The position numbers and the translations under genes are program-made. The notes under the pieces were generated by a model. It saw only the letters and a program-made list of their open reading frames with translations, had not been told where the DNA came from and did not search any database. A stretch of 64,000 bases of DNA from CAVPNY01 sp963706905 (GTDB lineage: Bacteria > Chloroflexota > Anaerolineae > Anaerolineales > UBA4823), in assembly GCA_963706905.1 (NCBI GenBank), contig CAVPNY010000019.1, positions 1-64,000 of the forward strand, given 5' to 3'. Numbering within the stretch: the first letter of the stretch is position 1; every line of letters begins with the position of its first letter. This document shows positions 35,365 to 44,100 of the stretch, piece by piece.

Positions 35365-35596
35365 TGTAGCCTGGCCCCTTGTGAGCGAGATCATGAGGAT
35401 CTTCTGTAGTCTAGCCCCTTGTGGGCGAAGCACGGGCACAAGGCCCTAGACTACAGCGATGTGGTTTGTTTTGGTCATGAGGCGAGAGAATTCTGTAGTC
35501 TAGCCCCTAGTGGGCGTGAACATACGGATCTTCCGTAGCATAGCCCCTTGTGGGCGTGGAAACAGAGGTGCGTCGTAGTCTGGCCCCTTGTGGGCG
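35365..35596. repeat. Cluster of five 23-bp repeats at 40-bp period
   Basis: Copies of a 23-bp unit (consensus TGTAGTCTAGCCCCTTGTGG then GCG) start at 35365, 35405, 35494, 35534 and 35574. Copies 1-2 and 3-4-5 are spaced exactly 40 bp, leaving 17-bp spacers. Between copies 2 and 3 an inverted copy (35437-35456) forms a hairpin with copy 2. Two of the spacers share GGATCTTC. It fills most of the 330-bp gap between the LuxR-type gene and the small gene at 35629. The repeats are imperfect and the spacers too short for CRISPR. Confidence 0.85.
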
Positions 35597-35628
35597 TAGT
35601 TTCGCTGACAAGACTCGAAAGTGGGAAT

Positions 35629-35838
35629 ATGCATTACGCCGAGATACACATTGAAGGATTGCTTGACCCGCATTGGGCGGAATGGCTGGGGGATGTTTCT
35701 ATTGTCTATACGGAGCAGGACGAGACTATCCTGACCGGATCCTTTCCCGACCAGGCTTCCCTCTATGGCCTGATCGCCAAGCTGCGCGACCTGGGGGTGA
35801 AGCTGATCTCGGTGAACTTCCAGGAAGCGCCCTGCTGA
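35629..35838 (+). CDS. Small conserved-looking protein
   Basis: A 69-residue protein with balanced composition and clear predicted structure: beta strand HYAEIHIEGLLDPHWAEW, then IVYTEQDETILTGSFPDQAS, helix YGLIAKLRDLGVKLISV and a terminal Cys. The pattern (strand, 'GxfPDQasLyGLi.KLrdLg') resembles small uncharacterised proteins seen in Anaerolineae-type genomes. ATG 35629 is preferred over upstream in-frame starts, which lie in the repeat cluster. Function unknown. Confidence 0.65.
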   Translation: MHYAEIHIEGLLDPHWAEWLGDVSIVYTEQDETILTGSFPDQASLYGLIAKLRDLGVKLISVNFQEAPC

Positions 35839-35865
35839 GATTCCCTGCGATTTTTAATCAGACAC

Positions 35866-36234
35866 TCAACCCGGTTGGGTGTTTCCCTTCCCGATCCAGC
35901 CCAGATGCGTATGTTGAAAAGCATCCGGGTATTTCAATCCGTAGCCCAGGACGCGGTCAGCGCTGGAATGCCCCAGGATGATCACGCCTGCCAGCTGCAG
36001 CAGCGGGATGGAAAAACCCGCTCCGATCAAGAATAGCGCCACGGCGATCGCCTTATGGTGGAGCAGGTTGTAAATCTGTGCGCCAACCTGCGGGCTGATG
36101 AAATAGCCGATCATGCCCAGGTCAGGTGCCAGGAACAACAGGGCGTACCACCACCAGGCATAATCCAGCTGGATGAACAGGTAGATCGATAACAGGAACA
36201 GGAATAGCTCTTCTAGCTTGATCAGGTTTCTCAT
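35866..36234 (-). CDS. DUF4260 family membrane protein
   Basis: A 122-residue protein with four hydrophobic segments and the family features LDYAWWWYALLFLAPDLGMI, YNLLHHKAIA and a C-terminal HSSADRVLGYGLKYPDAFQH. DUF4260 proteins are small integral membrane proteins of unknown function. It is convergent with the small gene at 35629, and divergent from the SH3-like lipoprotein gene. AAAGGAAA lies before the start on the minus strand. Confidence 0.88.
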   Translation of the reverse strand: MRNLIKLEELFLFLLSIYLFIQLDYAWWWYALLFLAPDLGMIGYFISPQVGAQIYNLLHHKAIAVALFLIGAGFSIPLLQLAGVIILGHSSADRVLGYGLKYPDAFQHTHLGWIGKGNTQPG

Positions 36235-36361
36235 CGAGGATTTCCTTTAAAGAATAATGGACAATTATAGTCCAGATATCACAAGGATCTCTCCTAGCTT
36301 TGCCCGCCGGAAGAACAAATCTGGCAATCTGCAGCTGGGCTGAATCTCCCCGCGCTCAGAC

Positions 36362-36390
36362 TTGCCAATATGCAGTTGAATCCCTATAAT
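36362..36390 (+). promoter_or_regulatory. Sigma70-type promoter giving a leaderless mRNA
   Basis: TTGCCA (36362-36367), a 17-bp spacer and TATAAT (36385-36390). The predicted transcription start falls at about 36397, exactly on the ATG chosen for the downstream lipoprotein. There is no ribosome site before that ATG, so the mRNA is probably leaderless. Confidence 0.7.
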
Positions 36391-36396
36391 GACCTG

Positions 36397-37240
36397 ATGA
36401 ACAGAAAATGCCTGGCGTACGATCATGGGAAAGCCAGAACATTCCGCAGGTGGATGCTCCTGGCTGGTTTCATCTCCATCACCTTCCTTTTTGCCTGCCA
36501 GGTGGTGCAGCCGGATGAGACCGTCCATCCCTCAGCGACACAACCTGCGGCGATTCCCACACTCACCTCCACCACTACCCAGGTCCCTACCTTAACCCCA
36601 ACCCCATCGCGTACACCAACTCAACCTCCTTCCCAATCCCCGACCAGCTCTCCGACAGTAACGCTCACCTCCTCGCCTACCGTCACTCCCACTTATGCCA
36701 TTCTGCGCGCCAAGGTGCTGGTGCGCGCCAACTGTCGCTACGGGCCTGGGTGGCCTTATCTGTACAAATATGGGCTGGTGGTGGGGAGCAACTTCGAGGT
36801 GCTGGGACGCACCGATTCGGGTGCCTGGCTGCTGGTACAGGGCGTCGGAGATCACGATAACGCCTGTTGGGTCAAGGCTGATCTAATGGATGTGAAGGGG
36901 GATGTGATGACCGTCCAGCCGACGTATATCCCGCTGCCCCAGTCCCCATATTATGTCCCTCCGACGGGTGTCACCGCCAGCCGGGACGGGGATAATGTGA
37001 CTGTCTCCTGGAACGCTATCTCCTTCCGGGCCGGGGACGAGACCGCCTCGCCGCCTTATCTGCTGGAGGCCTGGCTGTGCCAGGATGGGCAGTTGATTTT
37101 CACCCCGCTTGGGACTTATGAGACCATGGTGACGGTGGTGGATGAAGGCGGGCTGCGCAGAGCCTTCCCATGGGCGCGTGTTCGGCGTCGAGAAGCACGG
37201 CTACACCAACTGGGTCGAGGTGCCCTGGCCAGAGCACTAA
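36397..37240 (+). CDS. Lipoprotein with SH3-like domain (frameshift near 37155)
   Basis: A predicted lipoprotein with lipobox TFLFAC, a Thr/Pro/Ser-rich spacer of ~55 residues, a bacterial SH3-like domain (RAKVLVRANCRYGPGWPYL, VLGRTDSGAWLLVQGVG, ACWVKADLM) and a fibronectin-III-like part (PTGVTASRDGDNVTVSWNAI). The frame is lost near 37155: removing one base gives CAEPSHGRVFGVEKHGYTNW, ending in PWPEH at TAA 37238-37240, which fits the fold. The unshifted reading runs on to 37350 through implausible sequence. Length joined is about 280 residues. It probably binds cell wall or protein outside the cell. Confidence 0.72.
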
Positions 37241-37378
37241 ACGTTCCCCCATCTGTACGGGTTGACAATCCAGTCTCGCCCTCGGGTATGCCTAGGGATC
37301 AGACGGTTATTGTCGCCAGCCTGCGGCTTGCTAAACCGAATCTCGCCTGAAGTGCCTGAGTTTGCTTTACAGCTTGAC

Positions 37379-37837
37379 CTACTGCCCGCTCTGGGCTGAT
37401 TGCTGGGCTGCCAGGGCGAAGCGCAGGATCTCGCGTCCCTGCTCTGCGGTCAGGCTGGGCGGTTCTCCCTTGAAATAGGCGTCAATGAAATGGCGCGTCG
37501 AGTGGATAAAGCTGTATTTCCAGTCGACTTCCATGTCGGAATATGTGATTACCTTTTGATCCTTGTACAATACCACCGGGGGGATATCCATCATTTTTCC
37601 ATGGCCGCGCGTGACCCAGATCACACCCTTGGTGCCGGTGATCTCAATGCGATCATCCTGGGCGTAGTATGTAAAATCGACGACCATCTCAGGGGTGTAC
37701 ACCACTTCCAGGCTTCCGAAGCGGTTGCCCGGAAATTTCCAGGAGATGATCGCTGGCGAATCGATACATAAGCTCATATCTCCAGGAAAGATGGGCGTCT
37801 GGCGATCCAGGCATGTACTTCTTCCGCTTCACACTCA
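37379..37837 (-). pseudogene. Partial duplicate of the Gfo/Idh/MocA oxidoreductase gene at 39924
   Basis: About 460 bp nearly identical to the 3' part of the intact gene at 39924-40994. It encodes residues from roughly VHAWIGQTP to AQQSAQSGQ, covering only the C-terminal ~45%. A missing C after GGCGTCTGG at about 37803 shifts the frame at the 5' side, and the copy ends abruptly at about 37837, where similarity to the intact gene is lost. Same orientation as the parent, so it is a partial tandem duplication with the Kelch gene in between. Not functional. Confidence 0.9.
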
Positions 37838-38091
37838 TGGCAACCTCCAAGTCGATTATAGATGCTCCTTAACTTGGTGTCCATTCTATGGGGTCTAGCC
37901 CAACCCTAAATGTGCTAAACTATTGTTTAGACAAATGATATGGGGGATACCCAGATCAATAGGAGGGATCGTGATTTATAAGACATTTCACCTGAAATTC
38001 AGTATCTGATTCTCGAAAGCCTACCTGACAGGGAGTTTGCAATCAAACAAGGGTCTATTGAATCAATAGTTGAACTTAGGAGGATAATGCA

Positions 38092-39318
38092 ATGAATCGC
38101 AATAGACTGGTATCGCAAATGGTTTACTTGGCTGTGGTTGTGCTGCTTTCAGCATCATGTGCCACATCCCAGTTGTCCCCTACCTCGGTGCCACCGACAT
38201 CTACACCGATGCCACCAACTGCTACTTCAGTCCCACCGACTGATACACCAATACCCCCGACACCTACTCTTGCGCCACCTACGGTTACGCCAATCCCACC
38301 TACAGCGACCACTCGACCCACCAGCACTGCTGCTCCATCGGTAAACGACCCTCTTGGCGCAAACCCTTCACCTCGGGCGTATGTCTCATTGGCCTACGAC
38401 TTCGAGTCAGGCCAAGTGATTATGGTCGGAGGACTGACCGGGGATCCCTATGATCCTACTGGTTTATCCGGTGCGACATGGGCTTATGATATGGCAACGA
38501 ACAATTGGAGCCAGATGAAGCCACCTAGCGGACCTGGAAGAAGCTCGGGGACCTTAGCTTACGACATCGATTCCGACCGGGTCATCTTGTTTGGATCTTA
38601 TCCTGAAGGAAAAACTTGGGAAACATCGGACCTGAATGAAACCTGGGCATATGACTTCAATACAAATAACTGGACCAGGTTGGCGGATGGACCTGCCAAA
38701 CATCTTGGTGCACGAATTGCCTATGACGCAGAGTCGGACAGGATTATTCTCTTTGGCGGATATCATGTGTCTGGATTGTTATACAATGACACTTGGGCTT
38801 ATGATTTTAACTCGGATACCTGGACTAAGATGGAACCCGCAGTAAAACCTCCTGGTCGAAACTATCAGGGCATGACCTATGATGCCAAGGCTGACCGGGT
38901 GCTCACTTATGGCTCGATAACAGTTGAAGGAAAGCCCCTGGAAACATTATGGGCTTATGATTTCAATTCCGACTCATGGCAGGAGCTGGTTCCCGGTGAG
39001 CAGTCATTTCCCGGCATGCGCGATTACACTGCTATGGTCTATGATGCTGAGTTAGACCGGATGATCCTGTATGGCGGAAAAACTAAAGAACAAAGTAGCG
39101 GAGAGGTCTGGGTGTACGACTACAATACCAACACCTGGACAAAGTTGGAATCCAGCCCGAACCCTGGCAAACTGTATAAACATGGAATGGTGTATATTCC
39201 AACCATCGATCGATCTATTTTATTTGGCGGTGATGTTGGAGCATACAAGTTTTCAGATGAAACATGGTCGTATGATCTCAACACCAATACCTGGACGAAT
39301 ATGACGTCGCAGCCCTAA
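38092..39318 (+). CDS. Kelch-repeat lipoprotein
   Basis: A 408-residue lipoprotein: lipobox ending SASC (~residue 24), a 60-residue Pro/Thr linker, then about seven Kelch-type blades with the recurring pattern DxxSDRVILFGG...TWAYDFNTNNWTRL. Examples are SDRIILFGGYHVSG, DRMILYGGKTKEQ and DRSILFGGDVGAY. It should form a single propeller on the cell surface. AGGAGG precedes ATG 38092. It lies between the partial and complete copies of the oxidoreductase gene. Binding partner unknown. Confidence 0.88.
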   Translation: MNRNRLVSQMVYLAVVVLLSASCATSQLSPTSVPPTSTPMPPTATSVPPTDTPIPPTPTLAPPTVTPIPPTATTRPTSTAAPSVNDPLGANPSPRAYVSLAYDFESGQVIMVGGLTGDPYDPTGLSGATWAYDMATNNWSQMKPPSGPGRSSGTLAYDIDSDRVILFGSYPEGKTWETSDLNETWAYDFNTNNWTRLADGPAKHLGARIAYDAESDRIILFGGYHVSGLLYNDTWAYDFNSDTWTKMEPAVKPPGRNYQGMTYDAKADRVLTYGSITVEGKPLETLWAYDFNSDSWQELVPGEQSFPGMRDYTAMVYDAELDRMILYGGKTKEQSSGEVWVYDYNTNTWTKLESSPNPGKLYKHGMVYIPTIDRSILFGGDVGAYKFSDETWSYDLNTNTWTNMTSQP

Positions 39319-39923
39319 AAGCCCATCCGACCGCATCCGCTAAAGGGAGCTTGTGTAGGTGACCTGCCGATCAGCCCAACTTGGCCAGATTTTTGCCGAG
39401 ATCGAAGTCCTGTTAACGCAGCAATCCGAATAACCTGGCACCCTTTCAAACCAATGGTGCGCACCTCCATTAAGACGTTACCCCGGTTTACGGGCGAACA
39501 AGTTCGCCTTGGGTGTAAATCCATCAAAATTGGGGTTTACACCAGCCGAATCAGGGTTCACACCAGGGGATCACACCAGCCAATAGGGGGGATTACACCA
39601 GTCTTGTGCACCTTTATTGGTTCGTTTCTGGATTGGACTCGCCGGTCACCACTCCCAAATTCATGTAAATACCCTAGATCCTTTGCCGTCTGAAAGACCG
39701 TGGTGGCTCTTGATGATAATAAGTCGGGTGCGATTTGGGTGCAATTCGCACAGACAGACAATACAAAGCACACCGAATGGACTCTGACCGCCCCCAGATA
39801 TGCTGCACACCGTCCCTAACCTCCCCCACCTAGATGGGATAGACGATACAGACTCACCCCAGATACACCTTCGGATCAGATGGTTGTAAGTTCGAATCTT
39901 GTCGGAGGGGGCCAGATAAGGTT
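39319..39923. other. 600-bp noncoding region with degenerate tandem repeats
   Basis: From 39532 to 39603 four decayed units of about 20 bp share the word ACACCAG (GGTTTACACCAGCCGAATCA, GGTTCACACCAGGGGATC, then CACACCAGCCAATAGG and GATTACACCAG). The remainder has no convincing protein-like frame. The end nearest the oxidoreductase gene contains a tRNA-like 3' fragment, listed separately. Its base composition is more AT-rich than that of the neighbouring genes. Confidence 0.5.
39880..39914 (+). tRNA. tRNA-like 3' fragment (T-arm and CCA end), degenerate
   Basis: ATGGTTGTAAGTTCGAATCT then TGTCGGAGGGGGCCA looks like a tRNA 3' end: a T-stem GTAAG/CTTGT (two G-T pairs), the T-loop TTCGAAT, a G-rich acceptor strand and CCA. 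The 5' side (CCCCCACC at 39823) pairs only roughly, and I cannot build proper D and anticodon arms; one base is in excess before CCA. It is either a decayed tRNA or a tRNA end left by integration. It sits 10 bp from the end of the complete oxidoreductase gene. Confidence 0.3.
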
Positions 39924-40994
39924 TTACAACCTGACCGATTGTCCACTTTGGGCCGATTGCTGGGCCGCCAGGGCAAAGCGCAGGATCTCGCGTCCCTGCT
40001 CTGCGGTCAGGCTGGGCGGTTCTCCCTTGAAATAGGCGTCAATGAAATGGCGCGTCGAGTGTATAAAGCTGTATTTCCAGTCAACTTCCATGTCGGAATA
40101 TGTGATTACCTTTTGATCCTTGTACAGGACCACCGGGGGGATATCCATCATTTTTCCATGGCCGCGCGTGACCCAGATCACACCCTTGGTGCCGGTGATC
40201 TCAATGCGATCATCCTGGGCGTAGTATGTAGAATCGACGACCATCTCAGGGGTGTACACCACTTCCAGGCTTCCGAAGCGGTTGCCCGGAAATTTCCAGG
40301 AGATGATCGCTGGCGAATCGATACATAAGCTCATATCTCCAGGAAAGATGGGCGTCTGGCCGATCCAGGCATGTACTTCTTCCGCCATGCCCATGAAGAA
40401 CCAGCCCAATGAAAACTTGTGGTGGCCGTCGTCAAAGACCAGGGGACCCCCACCGCATGATTTTGGATCAAAACGCCAGGCCCAGGCGGATAGCGGAACG
40501 GGCCAGGAATTCGGGCTTGAGGCAGCATTGCTCTTGATGCGGATGGAGAGCGGCGTGCCGATCTCACCGGCATCAATCAGGCTTTTGGCGCGTACGACTG
40601 GCGGGTAAAAAATAAAGTTCTCGAAGACTTTGAAAATGACCCCGGCCTGTTGCGCAGCGGCGATCATCTCATCGGCTTCATTCACTGAAAGCGCCATGGG
40701 CTTTTGCAGGGAAATATGCTTGCCAGCCGCGGCTGCGTCCAGGGTCGCCCGGTAGTGCAGGTGGTGCGGCAGCAAAATCTCCACCAGGTCCAGGTCTTTA
40801 AGCGCCAGCATCTCATGATAATCGGTAAATACCCGCTCTTCGGGCACTCCCCAGGCTGAGGCGCGGGAACGCGCCATGTCAGCATCCAGATCACACACGG
40901 CTACAAGCTCAGCCCGCTCATTTTGCAGGTATTCGATGGCATGCAAATCAGAGATTCGCCCGGTACCGATGATGCCGACGCGCAGTCTATCCAT
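39924..40994 (-). CDS. Gfo/Idh/MocA family NAD(P)-dependent oxidoreductase
   Basis: A 356-residue enzyme. The N-terminal Rossmann fold (VGIIGTGRISDLHAIEYL) and ISLQKPMALSVNEADEM, where the usual E-K-P is Q-K-P, are followed by the GFO_IDH_MocA C-terminal sheet with PKSCGGGPLVFDDGHHKFSL, holding the likely catalytic Asp/His. Such enzymes oxidise or reduce sugars and inositols. Length normal. The last ~170 codons also exist as a truncated copy at 37379-37837. Alone on its strand; an A/G-rich AGGAGG-like site precedes the start. Substrate unknown. Confidence 0.9.
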   Translation of the reverse strand: MDRLRVGIIGTGRISDLHAIEYLQNERAELVAVCDLDADMARSRASAWGVPEERVFTDYHEMLALKDLDLVEILLPHHLHYRATLDAAAAGKHISLQKPMALSVNEADEMIAAAQQAGVIFKVFENFIFYPPVVRAKSLIDAGEIGTPLSIRIKSNAASSPNSWPVPLSAWAWRFDPKSCGGGPLVFDDGHHKFSLGWFFMGMAEEVHAWIGQTPIFPGDMSLCIDSPAIISWKFPGNRFGSLEVVYTPEMVVDSTYYAQDDRIEITGTKGVIWVTRGHGKMMDIPPVVLYKDQKVITYSDMEVDWKYSFIHSTRHFIDAYFKGEPPSLTAEQGREILRFALAAQQSAQSGQSVRL

Positions 40995-41158
40995 AGAAGA
41001 ACCTCCTGCCTGTATTGTGTAAGGATGGAACGGATTACATCTGCTGTTTGAAGCTCAGGCGGGATGAGAGCGCCATACCAATATCCTGAACGACTTGTGC
41101 CATGTTGTAAAATGATCTGAACCAACCCTTTTGTTCGAATATTGCATCATTTTAATTT

Positions 41159-44100
41159 CTAAGGTGGAGGCGGACACTGTTGAAGATGTAAATACTTCTT
41201 GCATTCTTCTATTGTCAAAGTACGAGTCAAACGAGAGATGGTCATGTCGACAATTTCGTTTACCTGCAATGTGTAGATGCGGAAGGTCATATCCGTGCCG
41301 GCTGTGATTAGGTGTTTCCCGTCGGGGCTGAAGGAGGCACCGATAACCGCGCCGGTGTGGCCGGTCAATGTCAATAGCTCCTCGCCTGTCGATACATTCC
41401 ATATTTTCGCTGTCCCATCATTGCTGGTTGTCGCCAGCCGTGTGCCATCTTGACTAAAAGATATCATATTAACCGTTGCCATGTGACCTGAGAGGATATT
41501 CAGCAGCTTGCCAGAGTCGCTATCCCACACCCTGGTCACTCCATCATAGCTGCCTGTGATCAGGCGCCTCCCGTCTGGAGCAAAGGAAACTGCTACGTCC
41601 CCCATTACATTCTGTAACTCATGACCAGTTAAAGCATCCCACACTTTCGTACTGCCATCCTCGCTGGTAGTCGCCAGGCGCTTGCCATCTGGACTGAAAG
41701 CTACCTCGTTGACAGGGCCTTTCAGATCCGACAATTCGAGCAGTTCCTGACCTGTATTTGCATCCCATACCCTGGCAGTCATGTCAGCACCTCCAGTGGC
41801 CAGGCGCTTTCCATCTGGGCTGAACACAAGTGTATAAATCGTATCATGGTGTCCTGACATAGTTGCCAGTTTATGTCCGGTCTTTATATCCCAAACCAGC
41901 GCCGTTGTTCCCAGGGCAGTCGCCAAGCGGGTATTGTCCGGACTCAAGGCAATCCAAAGAATCGAGCCGGTAATGGGCAGGGAGGTCGTGAGCAGCTCCT
42001 GAGAGGTGGAACTGCTTCGAATTTTAACCACACCATCTTCGCTGATCGTAGCCAGGAGGGTTCGGTCAGGGCTAAAATTTCCAGCGGTGACCATAGCCGA
42101 ATGGTCGAAGAAAAATGTCAACACCTCTCGGCTACCGGTTGGAGTAATATCCCAGAACGTAACTGTACCATCCCGGTTAGCAGTAGCTACGCGCATTCCG
42201 TCCGGGCTGACGGCTAGATGGTTAATCGGTCCATGCCCGGTAAGAGAGAATAGCTCTTGCCCGGTGGAGGTGTCCCATACTTTAGCAGTTCCATCCTGGC
42301 TGCCTGTAATCAGGAAGGCGCCGTCGGGCGTGAAGGCCAGGCCGGGCACTCCCCGCCGGTGACCAGCCAAAGTCAAGATTGCCTGGGTAGGCGCTTCATC
42401 CGATGAAACATCCCACAAGGTGACCAATGCATCGCCCCCAACCGCCAGGTTCTTTCCATCCGGGCTAAAAGCCAGGCCCCAGACGGCAAGATCATCGGCG
42501 GACCAGGCAAAGAGTTCGTCGCCGGTGGCTGCCTCCCACATTTTAACCGTGCCATCATCGCCACCCGTTGCCAGGCGTTTCCCGTCTGCAGTGAAAGCCA
42601 CCTGCCGGACAGCCGGATGTACCAGAGTAAATACTTCTGCTGCCTGTAGCCTCGCCGCTGAACGATTGAGATTCCACAGGCTGATTATCCCATCCGCGCT
42701 GGTCAGCGCCAGCTGCTTTCCATCAGGTCTGAAAGCCAGGCTGTATATCGCATGAGGCCGATTGATATTGGCTAGTTCCTTTCCGGTTTGTGCATCCCAT
42801 AGTCTGGCGGTTGAATCTTCGCTAGCAGTAGCCAGTGTCTTACCATCTGGGCTGAAAGCGATATCATCTACCCAACCAGAATGACCCTGCAGCGATAACA
42901 ACTCCTGACCAGTTTGTGCGTCCCACACTTTGGTTGTTTGATCAAAGCCTGCGGTAGCCAGTCGCTTTCCGTCAGGGCTAAAATCCAAGCTCCACACATC
43001 GCCTATATGCCCGGTAAGGTTAAATTGGGCACGTAGAGCCTGCACCGCTTGGTGAAGGGCGTTTTCTGCTTGCGGGGTATTGGCTTCTGAGACTGCATAA
43101 ATAGCAAGCCAAGCGCTTAACTCAGGATCCGATTCCAGGTTATTGAGCGCAGCAGTCGCCCATTCACGCGAGGCGGCAAGGCGGGCTCTTTCTTGGGCTT
43201 GTTGACCGAGGGCCAGCGCGACTACCGCCATTAGCCCTGCAAAGATCAAAGCTAACGCTAGAAATACTGATCGATGGCGCATAAGCCGCACCAGCCTGAC
43301 CTGCTCCTCAGCCCGCTGCCTTTCAACCTCGGCCAGTTTTTGAGCCGCCACAAGCTCACGTTGCTGCTGTGCTTCACGTTCGGCAATTTCCTGCTCAGCA
43401 TGGGATTTGGAAGCCTCAAGAAACTCTCGCTCTATGACATTCAGGTCGGTTGGGTGGGTTTTTGCCCATTCCAGCGCCTGAGCAAGCCGCAAACCACCAT
43501 ACAACACCTCGATATTGTGCCCCAGTCGTTCCCATTCCTGTGCGGATTCCGTAATGCGGCGATGTAGGCGTAAGCTCTGGCGATCTTCATCTAACCATTC
43601 GCGCAATGCAGGCCATTCGCGGATTAGCGCTTCGTGCGCAACTTCGACGGTTCCCTCAGCCGCTATGACCAAGCGCGCGTCGATTAGCATCTTTAGCACA
43701 GCCATGATAGCTGAACTCTTGCTCGGGAAAGGAGTACAACTCCGAAATGACAACCCGTCGGCGGGTATCTTGCGTGCCCTCACCAAGCTCAGTCAGCCTC
43801 AGGAAGATGTTGCGGGCGATCGCCCTCTGCATAGGTGATAGCTTATCAAAAGTTGACTCGGCTGTCATGGCAATAGCACCGTGAACTCCGCCAGATTCCG
43901 TGTATCCGTTGAGGGAGAGCATGCGACCACGCCGTCGCTTCCAAGTCTCTAGCAAGGCGTGGGAGAGCAGAGGTAGCCTACCAGGCTCGTCTCCGGCATC
44001 GCGAATCATTAATTCCAATAGGCCAGGCTCTATGATCCATCTGTCGCGAATGGCTGGCCCTTCGATCGCCTGGCGCAATCCAGCCGCATTCATTGGACCG

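Noticed and set aside
35365..35596. CRISPR array
   Set aside because: Repeats are 23 bp and imperfect, spacers only 17 bp, one unit is inverted, and no cas gene is near.
36370..36396. ATG at 36370 as start of the SH3-like lipoprotein
   Set aside because: It lies inside the -35/-10 promoter; ATG 36397 coincides with the predicted transcription start.
39823..39914. Complete class II (Leu/Ser) tRNA gene
   Set aside because: Acceptor strands mismatch, one base is in excess before CCA, and no valid anticodon arm can be drawn; kept only as a 3' fragment.
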